Assembly: GCA_008360975.2 (NCBI GenBank)
Contig: CM039184.1
Span: 54,712,797 to 54,776,796 of the forward strand
Length of the DNA stretch: 64,000 nucleotides
Origin: Lichenostomus cassidix
Lineage: Eukaryota > Chordata > Aves > Passeriformes > Meliphagidae
Direction of reading: 5' to 3'
In this document: positions 11,001 to 23,075 of the stretch, piece by piece
How positions within the stretch are numbered: the first letter of the stretch is position 1
Layout: each line of letters opens with the position of its first letter
Translations under genes and position numbers: made by a program
Notes under the pieces: model-generated
Database searches by the model: none
What the model saw: only the letters and a program-made list of their open reading frames with translations
Told to the model about the DNA's origin: nothing

Positions 11001-14000
11001 CTACCCAACAATCACATTTGTTTTTTAATTGCTAATTTTCTTCTGTCTTCTCTTGGCACAGCCATTATATTTCTATTTCCCATTATCTAATTTTGGGCCA
11101 TTTTCTACCTTAAAGCACAGATAATTTTTTCAGCAGTTTAGTCTAACTGATGATTAGCATTTTTGTCATGTATACAGTTTTATGAAGCTTCAGCAAGCTT
11201 CTACAGCAAAACAGGTTGTAGCCTGTCCTTATTTTCATGGCCATTTTAACTGAAAAGACATCTCTGGCTTTCTAGGCATTTTTGTCAGTTGCAGGTATCA
11301 TGCAGACTGACCACTTCCAAAAGCAGTTTCTAAAATGCAGCACAATTTAATTCTAAATAATACATATATTAGCATCTTCCAAAAAAAACTATGTATTTTG
11401 GACTTACTGTGTGTAATTAAAACAAGCACAGCATCTTTTCTTCTTTCTCAAGTGTATCCTAGGTTGCAGAAAATGCTGCTGTGTTCTCAGTAGCATTGAT
11501 AGCACTGTTCTGAAGTTGGGAATTTTCAGTATTTGTTCTTATCAACCTGGAATTACTTTGTGTAGCTATGGACAGTGTGGAGAGAGGAAAGTAAGAAGCT
11601 GGGAGGTAGAAAATCAGAAATTTCACTCTATCTTTAATTTTCTGTGACTAAATGCATATTTTCTAAATAAAAAGCAAAGTCAGGCAAAATCTTTTGGTAA
11701 ATTTAGCATGATACTCAGTATATCCTGGGATTATTTTCCCACTCTGCTTCAATTGTTACTCTAAGTTTAAAACTAAAAGCAATATAACCAGTTTGAGGTT
11801 ACATCTAAAAGGAAAAAAGCATGTGATTTAACATGACAGCATGATATACTGGCATGGCAAAATTCGTACTAGAGAAAGTCATCTTTTGGTAAGCACAAGT
11901 GTTTGTACCTGTCTGAACAGAATAAAGCTAGACAGAAGAGACCTGTATCTATAAAAGAATTGCGGATAACCATCCCCACAGTTTAAATGAATAAGTGATA
12001 ATTCTTTACACATTAGGTTACTTTTTTCAGCAAAAAGTTAAATTCTTTTAATTTCAGAAAAAATTCTAAATATTATAGATAGTACTTTATTAATCTGGAA
12101 CATTCAATACTGATTTATAGACAAACATATATTTCAGTGCAAATAAAAGAAAAAATTCTGCTTACGATGTTACAGAATTCCTTCAGAATTACCTTTTTTC
12201 TATGAAGCCTTTCAATATTCACTTGAGGAAACAAGCGATGTCCCAAATATTGTAGACATTTTGTAGTTATTCAGTAGGAGGTACATATTACTGGCTGCTA
12301 AAGCTGTTCAATTAAGTATTTGTCAAATTGAGTTCTTCATACATCGATTCCTAATTTTTAAGGTGTGTATTTACTATTTTAGTGTCTGCATATGCTGAAT
12401 GAAATATATTTCATCCAAAGACAGAGTAAAACATGACAATAGTTCAGGTCGATTTAACATTTTCTTTTTTATTCCAGAAATAATGTAGTTACTATTTTTG
12501 AGCTGTAATCTGTAGCAGAAACTGTTACTGAGTCCAGAAGTACTAAGTCTCAGGGGCCACTGAGTCATATAAAGAAAAACCTGTATCATTAATTGCTGTT
12601 ATGCAGTTCTCCATGGGACTTTTATGTGAGATGTTTTACTCAATAATTCAGAAAGTGCAGCTTAAGGCTTAACTGAGTGTATCTTTCATATGGGTTTGGA
12701 TAAAGCTGAAGGAAATTGTTGCTGAAAATTGGAAACATGCAAAGAAATTGAAAGTGCTTCTTTTGTTTGAAGGAAGCTGCTGTTTTGGAAAGGAATGTCA
12801 ACACTCACAAGGAAAAGGTGACTATTGGAACACAATGCTTCTTGTGCCCTTTTAAATTCAAAAGATATAAATATTAGAAAGAATTGAACAAGAGTTAATA
12901 AGGCCTTGCTGACAGGCTATCTGCTTTGCTCTTTTTAGATAGTTTAGCCGGGAGCTCTAAATACATACGTAGACAGATGGTCCCAACAAATGCAACCCTA
13001 TTGTTTTCAAGAATGTTTCAATACCCCATATTACCTCAGAAGGTGAAATTTCATTATGTTTATTATGAGTTTTTTAATTTTTCCCCATTTAAATTACTTT
13101 TTGGGGAAAAGTTGTCCAAAGTCAATTTTGTTTTTCAATTATTTTATTATTCATTAAATCGGTGTTCGGTCATCCAAATATGGATGTGCAATAAAATGTA
13201 GGACAGAGTGCATAACTATTTGTTGTTGGCTTTTTTCTTTTTAATTTTGAAGATTTAAGTGTAGAGTTGATTTTAAGTTGGTGGCAAAGTCAACTTTATA
13301 TAATATTGCATACTGGGTGTAATACAAAAGAAAGAAAAATACAGCAAGGTCTTGAAGGAAAAACATAAGCTGTTCAAATTCCTGTGTAGATTAATAACTA
13401 AGGCTTTAAAAGAACATCATCATAATAAATGGTTTAGAATTCAGCTTATTAAAAACTGTATGTTTTATTTTATTTTCTCTCCTTATTAAAAAGTGTGTGA
13501 AACTATGCGTGCATGTAATTGTCTCTCTTTCAATTTAGCAATAGATAAGGCACATTCCACGTGACATCAAGGTTTAATTTGGTGTGGTTTTTCTATGGTG
13601 TGCCAATTTCTGATACACAAGTTTACATTAAAGGTTTCTATGCTAGCCATCTTATTTCAATGTTGATCTCACTTTACAGGGACAACACCAAATCCATATG
13701 TATGTGTCATATATAAACCAGAGCATTTGGTTTGTAGTGTCTAGAATTTGATGACAGGAATGAACATTCGGCTCTGCAAATCCAACTTTGGATATGAGTC
13801 TTAATCAAGCATTTGTGCCAAACGTTGATTATCTGTTAATCAGCTCAAGTAAACCTGAACCTGAATATCACATGGCTCATAAAAAGACATTCAGAGACAG
13901 TCGACCGTATGGTAGAATTAAAATTCCAGAGATGAGCTGCTAGAAAGCTGAACTGGACAAATATTTTTAGTTGTACAAGGTGGAGATTTTGCTGTTTAAT

Positions 14001-15906
14001 AGAGAGCATTATTTTTCTAAGTTTTAATTTTTCTATTCTTTTACCTTTACTCATAACAGAACCAGTGAAATATCTAGGATGGCTCAGGAAAATGTAACAA
14101 AATATACAATGCTGTGCTGGACAAACTGATTACTTTCCACAGATTGGAGAGAGGAATAGAATTCCTTTTGCTGCTTTGTAAACTCAGTCTGGATCTCACC
14201 CAATTTCTCTTCAGACCAATAGACTGATATACTCACCAATTTGTCTGAAATGCAGTCTAAACTTTTCTGGGTTGAATAACAAATGGAGACCTGTGCAAGA
14301 GAAAATTTCTGGGAGATTAGACAGAATTAATGCTTCCCGCTTCTCTTTAACATCAATAACTAAATTAAAAAATAGTCATCAGGAAAAAAAAAAGAGGATA
14401 AAATTCTTTTGATTTTCAGAAATATGTGTCAACTCACTTGTAACTCTGATCTCATCTACCCCTTAGTTAGGCTATATCTTTGACCATGAACTTTTCCTCA
14501 TGTATTTTCCCTGAAAGAACTTTGGGATTACTATATTTCTTGTAAATGATAGAGTACTGTTGACTGTATGATGATTTTGCACTAGTGAGATGCTGTATAT
14601 CTATTTTATTTATGCCTATCTTTGGTCTATGTCAAAAATTTCAGTTAGCTTCCAACTGGAAAAAAAGGAGAAAGCAAAGCAAATTAAATGAAAGATCCTG
14701 AGCCATGAACAGTTTCAGTACCAGTCTAGGTAATATTCCCAAATTGGCAGGATATGTACAGTATGTCATCTGTCAAGCTGTTGCATGCATTTTGTGACCA
14801 GCAATTCATTGTTAACCATCTGCTTAAATCTTTTTCACATCCTGTGGCTATACTAATTTCACAGTTAATTTTAAATTATATTAACAAAATGTTGCTGACC
14901 TAATGCACATTAGAGTAAATGAATAGATGGTTCTAGGCTAGGAAGTTTTTACGCACTGTGCCCTTGACCCATGGCATATTTGACAGTGTTTAATTAGCCA
15001 GATCTATTAGCCATAGAATCTCTTTGCAGAAAATCCATAGAACTAAAATGATCAGCTGCTGCAGCTGTGTACCTAACAACTTTATAGTGTATCTAGGACA
15101 AATGCTAAAGAAATATGTAGGTTATATCTGCATCACTGTGAACAATTTATTTCTATGCACAATATTTTATCAGGCATCGTGTCATTCAAACTTTGTCTGA
15201 GCCAAAGTTTCTCAAAGCTCAAAGTTGCCTCTGATGGGACTTTCTTTGCCTAGTAATTGTAATTAGGATGTTTGGAGGTTTCATCTGCTTTCAGAAATGT
15301 AGTTATAATTGTAAGCCTTACTTTTAAGCTAGTGTAGTTAAATCTTAAGACAATTTTTATTGAGAATCTAGTAATAAATAATATTGCCTTCGCACTGTTG
15401 ATCTAGTATGCACACTGAGCCCAGTGGTCAGCTGTGCAGTGTGTGTTTCTGTGGGCAACAGCTGGAGAAGCTCATGAGTAAAACAAGGAAACAAGCAAAG
15501 TGCAAAATCTGTTATGAACATCTGACTGCTGCCTTAAAAAAGGTATTAGAAGAACTTGCTTATTGACTGTCAGGAAGAAGAGAAAATATGCATGCATTCA
15601 TGACTTGCACTTCACCTCTGGTTTTGACTCTGGCTTTCAATATAGTATTGTATTTAAAAAAAAAAACCAACTAACCAAAAAGAAAACCACTCAGCAGTTA
15701 TTGTTTATACAATGTGTTCCTTGCAGTGTACAGGAACAAAAGCTTAAGGGTCAAATACTAAAATATATGACAAAATGTCCATGTGACATTTAAAAGCTAA
15801 ACTTAATTCCAGATAATCTGGAGATCCTATAACTAAAGTAGATTAATGTTCTTTGAACAGGAAACAAGACAATAAATCTTTACGGATAATTGTGAGGTCA
15901 CTATGG
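8053..15906. other. Long repeat-poor non-coding stretch
   Basis: No gene, RNA or repeat family is recognised over almost 8 kb. Small low-complexity spots include a (TTCAR)n-like run at about 8697-8713, an A10 run near 14381 and an A11 run within an A-rich segment at about 15656-15692. All open frames are below 95 codons, scattered on both strands and without motifs. The absence of young repeats over such a length is typical of a gene desert or a large intron in birds. Confidence 0.5.
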
Positions 15907-15939
15907 TTTTTCAGTATGTCATTTAGACATACTGAAAAA
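15907..15939. repeat. Perfect 14-bp inverted repeat (hairpin)
   Basis: The left arm TTTTTCAGTATGTC (15907-15920) and right arm GACATACTGAAAAA (15926-15939) are exact reverse complements separated by ATTTA. Pairing stops right outside the arms (G opposite G). The stem is too short for a typical miRNA precursor and no terminal-repeat transposon is evident around it. It could be a chance palindrome or the core of a decayed element. Confidence 0.9.
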
Positions 15940-17254
15940 GATAGATTATAGACTGGTAATTGTATTAATTTGGAGAGAGGGGGAGATATTACAAAGAATT
16001 AGGGCCCATAAGTTTTAGTGAGTTTTTTAATGGTTAGGCATAAATAGTAAAACCTCCGAAAGTCTTTGAGTTAGGAGAATAATTTCCTTCCTTGACCCAT
16101 CCCTGGTCCTTTTTATATGTGTTGAATACCCTGGATTTATTTGGGCTGGGTAAGGAACATAAGACTGAGTCATTTTCTTACCAGTGGCTTTCCTTCTACG
16201 AGCAACTCTAGACACACTGATCACTAAATTGGAGAAGCAGATGTAACAACGCTCATGGGAAACTCACCTTTCTCTACCAGAGCTGGTGGAATGTCACGTA
16301 CCCAGGAAGTGCATGACTTCTTCTGATGAGTCAGTCAATATCAATTGCCTATATTTATATAAAGATGTAGACTTGGCAAGGCAGATTGGCTTAATGCAGC
16401 CAGCTTTTGTCCTCTTTAAATGCCATGTCAAGTGTCATCCTCTCACGTGTGTATTGATGTGAAACATGGAGTTGTACATTGAAACTCTGACTTCCTACTG
16501 CTTCATCTGAACAATTTGTACAACTTGCTTTCCCTGAAGGCATTAGTATGGGAATTGATCTCTGAATGTGTCTGTATTCTTGGAAGCAACAGAAAACAGA
16601 ACAATGTGACTTGTTTCCTCATTTCTTGCTTCATGTTTGAACTTTTGGCTGTGACATCTCTATGGAAAACTGCCTTCTCTCAATTAACTCTAGGGAAGTT
16701 ACTATTTCTACTCTTTTGAAAAGAGGTTTACTTGACTTTTTCAGATAATATAAAATTTTTCTTCTTTGTTCTCTCAAAGTCATCTCTCTATTTTGTAACA
16801 TCTACTCATATTGCAGCTGCCTGCTTTACTTGTCACATCTTTTCCTGTATTCATTCTGTATGGCTCTTTCTCCTCACTAGTTCATTTCATTCTCCAAACT
16901 TCAAAATTGCCCATGTGTTTGCAACATCAAGTATTTTCACACTAAACATTTTCTCTAGTTCAAAGAGGTAAATGTTAAAACTTTTTTTTTAAGAATTAAA
17001 AAATTCTGCTTGTAATATGTAACTGGATAATTCTTTGGTCTGATTTCTTATATTCACTTTATTTATGTCCACACCTGTAGCCTTTAGAATACCTACTCTT
17101 AGTGCAGGAAGTTTTTCGTTCCATACAGCTTGTCCACCCACAATAGTTTCACTTGTGTCACTTGGGCTTTGAGCTGTCAAGTTTGCCTTACAGTTGGCAA
17201 AGATAGACTTTTGCTTAAAGCATGTTAGATGTCACAAGCACTTTATCAGAGTAG
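15940..17254. other. Unique non-coding sequence
   Basis: No gene or repeat is recognised. The segment at about 16290-16400 is unusually free of low complexity and contains TGATGAGTCAGTCAATATCA (AP-1-like TGAGTCA at 16326-16332) followed by a TATATTTATATAAAG AT-rich motif. This could be a small regulatory block, but I have no comparative evidence. Confidence 0.45.
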
Positions 17255-17450
17255 CAAATACAGATAAATAAAATTAGCTAGCTAAGTGGCTGACCTCCAG
17301 TAGATTAAATATTGTTAATCAATCAAAATTGTTTGTGGCTGGGGGACTTTTCAATAGAGTTTAAATCAAGGATGTTGCTCCATTTATTGTGACCTTGATC
17401 TCTGCTTTGTTTTATTTTTAGTTTCCTGGACATTAGTTACAAGTTAACAT
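17255..17450. promoter_or_regulatory. Candidate conserved non-coding element (appearance only)
   Basis: This segment lacks repeats and low complexity and holds several AT-core factor-like words close together, including TTAGCTAGCTAAG, GTTAATCAATCAAAAT (HNF1/PBX-like) and TTTAAATCAAGGATG. The call rests only on word density and composition. No alignment was available, and neutral sequence of this composition could look the same. Confidence 0.2.
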
Positions 17451-19590
17451 TCATTTGCCCTTCTTTATACTGTAGAAGAATTCATTCAGTTCTGGTGGAG
17501 TTTAGATAAAATATCCCTCCCATTCACCTGCTGACAAGTCAAAACCAGAACTCTATACTGAAGTGTGTGTAGACACCAGTGAGTATTAAGGGCTTTGAGA
17601 CACTTCTAAATTGTAAACACCCTGCAATATTCAAATGTGGCACCATAATGTCCAGCATTTACTAATTGCAAATCCTTATGGGATTTTGTGGCATTCTGGA
17701 ACTTTTACCTTGCAGGTCAAGCTCCAAGAACCTTAAACTTTCTGAACATTAATTCTCTTTTAATACACCTGTGTAGTTGTTAGTGCTTTAAAACTGAAAA
17801 CAAAGTGCAGTTTTAATTAGTGATTGTTTTATGATTTGTTTGTACAATATCAGTTGAAATTAGATTTTAATGTTCTTGCAAAAATTATTCAGTTACTTAT
17901 GGACTTTCCCACGGATGAAGAAGCCAGAGATGTGTAAATTACATCAGATTCTCTTGGTCTATCTCCTCCTTTCATGGAGTTTCTTTTGTACTTAAGCTTT
18001 GGTGTAATTATTGGAGCTAAGAGATTTGGACTTAATTTGCTAATAGTGTCCCGGATGTGTTCAGCTTTCTTTTCAGACCATTCCAGATAAGTTTATTACT
18101 ACTAACTAGTTCTTTAAGTTCTATTGTGTTTTTCATGCTTTTCATTACTGCATTGATTGATGAGTTCAAAGTATATTTCCACCTCCTGGCTGTCATATGA
18201 CCTGACTGAGCACCTCATACAAAGGTAAGCAGGAAAACGTTAACTGAGTGAAGCTGCAGTGTCTGTATTTCTTTCTGAGCTCTTCCAGAAAGAACTGAAA
18301 TACATGTTTTTTATCATCCACATTTTTATAAAACATTGAACTAACTATGAGCGCTCTGCCAAGCTGATACAAGCCTATGCAGTGACTGCATGCAGGAGTG
18401 TGAGGTGCCCAACAGTCCTGCATGGTCAGAGTGACTTTTCTTGCTCCAGCTTCATTACCAGTCTTTCTAGAACATAGGAATATTATTCTTAATATGTACA
18501 TAGATAAAAACCCTTCCCAGAGGAAAAAGACAGTATCCTGAGAAACTAAAATGTATAGAGCTCTAGTAAAAGGAAGCCATGCAAATGGCAAACAGAAGAA
18601 ATTCAAGGTGTTTTATATTGTGGGGGAAAGGGAAAAATAACCAGAAATGTCTTCAACCATGAAGCTGCAGGGGTAACTTTATGCTCCTACAATGGTTTCA
18701 ATACTAGTTGCTGCTTTCCCTTTGGTCCTTAGTCAAAGCAAAAGATATTTGGTTTGGCAGTTTGGTTTTTAGATAGAAGTACAATCCAGGCCCTTCTGCC
18801 TTCTTTATGCCACTACTCAGAATATCACCATAGCTATTTAGTTTGTTTTACTACCAGTTTCAGAGGAGAGAAAATTAGGGTTGTCCGCACTGAAGCACAG
18901 AGGTGCCAAACTGGCATAGTCTTTTCAATAGATGTAAAAATGACTGACTTAGAGGTCTCCGAAGTAATGCAATTGCAGCATTATTTTAGCCCTCTGAGGT
19001 AATTACACACACAATCAATCCATTTACATTGCTGCACCATGTCTTGGTCCTTAAGATGTCAGGGCTCACATCAGCTGCCAACTGAACTGTCCAAAGGGTT
19101 TAATTAGAGATGCTTTACCGTTACCAGATGTTATTTTCCTCTTCCTACTATGAACAAGCACTTTGTAACAGCTTGCTCTTCAAGATTTTTTCAATTTATT
19201 GACTGTTTCTTTTTTTCATCAGATCTTTTACTTGCCCCTACCAGACCTTGGCTTCTTCTCTTTATTTATATATGTACACTCTGCATAAAGGTAGTGTGAA
19301 TAATAGAAACATGGGCTGAAAGTGATCACATTTCTTTGAATATTTAAATAATTGACCACATGTGCAACACTTCAGGAGCAGGACTTCCTGACTTACAGCT
19401 TTAGAACAGAAGCTCTCTCCCAGATGAACTAGAGGCTTCACAAACTGAAAATTTGCATTTGCGTTTTTTACACAGAAGATACAACTGTTACTCAGCTGAA
19501 ACCAATATATCATAGAAAAAGACTATTGAATTTTTAATAACTTTTATTCCTAGAAAAATGGGGCTATAGCTAAGCTTGCATTATTTAATC
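17451..19590. other. Unique non-coding sequence with the longest chance ORF
   Basis: The longest open frame of the window (137 codons, 18193-18606 minus) lies here. Its translation is rich in F, L and C and has no recognisable domain, and there is no start context, poly(A) signal or conserved exon structure to support it. I do not call it a gene. No repeat family is recognised before the CR1 element that follows. Confidence 0.5.
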
Positions 19591-20090
19591 AGAGAATCAT
19601 AGAACAGTTTTAGTTGCAAAGAGCATCTGAAGACTATCTTGTCCGACCTGCTGCTCAAAATTTGTCAGGGCCTTGTTCACCTAACATCTGAGTCCAAACC
19701 CCTCTGGGCTGCCTATGTCAGTGTCAGAGCAGCCTCAGAATGGACAGTTTTTTTCTTCCACGTGATCAGAATTTTCCTTGTTGCACCTTGTTTGTTATCT
19801 CTCATCATTTCTCAGCTTCCAGGAAGAGCCTGCCTTCATCTTCCCTCCAGCCACCCACTAGCAATGGAAGGCATCAGTTCCACTCTGCTTTGTCTTGTCT
19901 GCTTCAGGCTGAATAAAAGCAGTGCTTTCAACTTCTTCTTAGCTTAGCTGTGGAAACTCCCCACCCAGTTCCGTGGGCTGGTGCATATGGAGTTTGCATT
20001 CAGTGGTCCCTCCCTTCCCTCTGGACTATACATCTTCTGCCATGAGCTGTAAATTTCATTTTGGCACTGGCCCAGGCACCAGAAGGCCAT
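19591..20090 (-). mobile_element. Old CR1 LINE fragment (about 0.5 kb)
   Basis: On the minus strand this is an old CR1 copy. The 3' end lies at AGAGAATCATAGAACAG (19591-19607). After it come the degraded "ggaccttctggagatcatctagtccgacc" block (about 19615-19650), "CAAACCCCTCTGGGCTGCC" (about 19695) and the "TCAGAATTTTCCTTGTTGCA" block (19766-19785). Further on are "GAAGAGCCTGCCTTCATCTT" (19822-19841) and "CTTCAGGCTGAATAAAAGCA" (19902-19921), the last being the decayed "ctccaggctgaacagaccca" motif. The piece from 19970 to 20090 is weaker. Many indels make it older than the copies at 2.05, 7.83 and 40.6 kb. No open ORF2 remains. Confidence 0.82.
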
Positions 20091-22821
20091 TGAACAGATG
20101 TGATCAGGAAAGACCAAGACAAAGGAGGTATTGAGTAACTCAAAGTTTCATCCAAAAAGGTTTTGGCATTTCCACAAGGATGAATTTTACGGTTAGAAAT
20201 TATAAAGATCTTGTCCATTTTGTTCATGGGCATTAAATATTCTTTATAACAGTCTTTTAAAGTGGAAGCAGAATTAGTGACTTTGATCTGAACACAGAAA
20301 GCACAGAGAGATAAAATATTTTTTACCAAGTTCTTTAAGTGAAGATAATACTTAGAAAGCCAGCCTTCTTATTTTATAAGCAGTGTTGTTTATTGATAAA
20401 TTTCCATTCAGCTTGATGGAGGAAGAATCAATACTTAAATGTGTTTCTAACATGAAGATTTGTAAATTCTGACATAGGTAAAAATCCTGGCATATTTTTT
20501 TGTGTATCACCTCCATGTATTTTGTACTTAGCTCTGCACCACAGAAGAGGTGAATTCCCACAAATACCAGAATTTTGCAAATGGGTTTGCTGTTCTCCTG
20601 TACAACACTGGGCTTAAAGGTCATGATTTCAACCTCCTTGTATTTGTGGGAACTCTTCTTTGTCAAGAAGTCATCAATTAGCTATGTTTTACCATAGCTT
20701 TTCTGCATTTATTTGTGCCACCTGAGCATCTGACTGTTACAAAACTCCAAAGGATTTTAATTTCAAAAGGTTTTGTTTTAGCAACTGATGCTTTTTGACA
20801 AATCACACTGATCTCACTTGCACTCCATTCTTTTTAGAGATATTATAACCCATATCAAAACTGAAGCTGCAACAGGTATGATCTCAGTGGATCTCAGTGG
20901 ATGCTTGAATATATTTCTGATAGGTGTTGATTGCTAAATCCCCCACTATTTGGTCCCCACTCTGCCATTACCTGGCATCTGTGGTCTTTGTGTTGTTGAG
21001 ACATTTCCAGCATGTATCAGCTACTGGCCTCAGAGATGTAGTTGCTGAGGACTGACATTTTATGCAGGGCAAAATAAGAGGAGTCACAAGTTGGTCAGGT
21101 TTCACAAAATTAAATCTGCAGCATTAAGGGTCTCAAGTATTTCAGGCTCCTATTATTAAAGAAAAACAATTGAAGGAGTGAGAAAGACATCCTGAATAGA
21201 GGTGATTTTGGCAACTAAGAAATTCCTGCATCAGTGTGTTCAATTAGATATACTTCTTAGAACGTAGTTCTTTTTCCAACCATTTTAAAAATACTTCAAT
21301 TCCTATGTTAAAATATGCCTTCTAATGTGTCTGTATCCTGTAAGAAAATGTTTAATGACAGATTTTTTAAAGGCTGACTTTACTATGTGTTTACAAGGCT
21401 GCATCTGCTGTGTGAAATCAAACTGGTGTATGTTTACTAAGCTGAACATCACATGTTTGTATGGACAGTTTTCTATAATTATTCCAACTAGATGCAATGC
21501 TGCTATTTAATAACACAGCCTGAGAAGTAATATGCTTTGGACCAACAAGACTTAATTAATATTAGTAAAAATATCCAGTAAATGCAAAGGTTGGGTTGCA
21601 CTTCTGCTTACTGAATTTCTTACTGAAATTTTCATTATTCTTTACACTGACTGAAGTTCTTACAGGTGAAATTTCACAAATGCACATTTTAGAGAGTTAT
21701 CTTGTGTTATCAATAAAGTCATTGGGAGGTATTACATATGGGGCTTTTCTTCTCTTTCTGACATGTCCACTATGAAAAACAACCTCAATCCAAACTGTGG
21801 AGAGGAGCATGAAGCTATTTAAACATTTTTCTCCCCCAGTTTGGATGAAGTCTGACTTAATATCTTAAGCCTTTTCACAGTAATAAATATACCCAAGATC
21901 TTTTTGAGCAAGGTGTTGTACCCACACCTGCAGTGCACAGGACATTGTATGCAGGGATGTTTGCATGCATTCTGGCAGCAGGGAAGCTGCAGTGGTAATT
22001 AGCTCAGCCTGAGAAGAGAACAAGCAACATTGAATGATTACACCTGTCAAGATGTAATCATCTACATGAATTGTGATAGCTTCTGTGACTTCTTTAGTAG
22101 CCTCTATCCAGCTGCATATAAATATTACTTAGAGAAAATGTCATTCAAATCATGCTGCTGACAAGGTCATTAGAACCTTCATATTATATTGTTTTGCAAT
22201 TTCACAGCAATCTTTATTGGCTTATGATTCGAGCTTTACTACACACACACACAAAACAATTGAAAAAAGAAAATAGAGACGGGAAAATAAAAGGACAACC
22301 TTTAAAACTATCCAACAGTAAACTGTTAGCAAATGGTTTTATGGAAGAATTGGGTTGCAGTAGTGTATCATTCTAGAATGAACATCCTTGTTAATCTAAA
22401 GATCTGTGACAGTGACAGCCAGAGCAAATTTTTAAGACAAGTGAGGGCATACAAGATTTTCACTTGCATCCTTCTTTTGCAGGCTTCTGTTGACAATATT
22501 TGAAAATCCAAGTACATGTTCATCTGTATCTACAAAATAGCAGTTTCTTTAATAACTAGTTTCATACAACTGTGGCCCTAGTTGCAATTGTACTGCTAAA
22601 TGCTATGTAACAAAACAAGTTACATTGGAGAATAAAGGGAAGGACAAGACAATGCTGTTGCCCCTTTCCAGGGAAATGGTTGTGTAAAGATTCAGCAGCC
22701 CTAGTACCTCACTACATTTGACTATAGGAAAAAAATCTGTAATCTGTGCACTTTACTGCAAGTGTTTATTTTCTGATGATTTTGGTGCTATGGATTTAAA
22801 GAGTAACCTTGGTTTATACAA
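20091..22821. other. Unique non-coding sequence with small direct repeats
   Basis: No gene is recognised. Minor features are a tandem 10-mer ATCTCAGTGG x2 (20881-20900) and an (AC)n run of about 7 units at 22239-22253. Open frames at 20000-20329 and 20352-20666 (minus) are about 105 codons long, lack known motifs and are treated as chance. Confidence 0.5.
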
Positions 22822-22875
22822 CAATTTTTTTTCATACCCATCCAATGGCAATTTTTTTCATACCAATCCAGTGTC
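22822..22875. repeat. 27-bp tandem duplication (two copies)
   Basis: Two adjacent copies start at 22822 and 22849, each reading CAATTTTTTT(T)CATACC followed by CATCCAATGG or AATCCAGTGT. They differ by a few bases. The pair abuts the left edge of an ancient CR1-like remnant. A replication-slippage origin is likely. Confidence 0.8.
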
Positions 22876-23075
22876 CCTCCAGTCTCTCTTCTAGGCTAAA
22901 TATATCCAGTATTTTAGTCTTTCCTTCTAGGCCAAACTTCATAGCCCTTGAATCTTCTTCTAGTCTTACATCTTCTAGTTGTCTTCCAATCTTTCTCCAA
23001 GCTGTCAACAACTTTCTTGTAACTAATATTAGAGCTAAAACTGTATTATAGCTTCGGAGAAGGGTCAGGTTTTGT
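22876..23075 (-). mobile_element. Ancient CR1/L3-like LINE remnant
   Basis: The plus strand resembles the antisense of an old CR1-clade ORF2/3' region. It has AGTCTCTCTTCTAGGCTAAA (decayed "ctcttctccaggctaaac", 22880-22899), TTTAGTCTTTCCTTCTAGGC ("ctcagtctttcctcatagg"), AGCCCTTGAATCTTCTTCTAG and a final degraded "actggacacagtactcc" region near 23030-23050. The order of the blocks is right for CR1, but every block is diverged, so confidence is moderate. The open frames at 22809-23051 plus and 22832-23092 minus are by-products of this remnant. Confidence 0.55.

Noticed and set aside
15907..15939. miRNA precursor
   Set aside because: Stem of 14 bp and loop of 5 nt are too short for a canonical precursor, and pairing does not extend outward.
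18193..18606. 137-codon open frame on the minus strand
   Set aside because: No recognisable domain, signal or splice context; size expected by chance; composition driven by AT-rich DNA.
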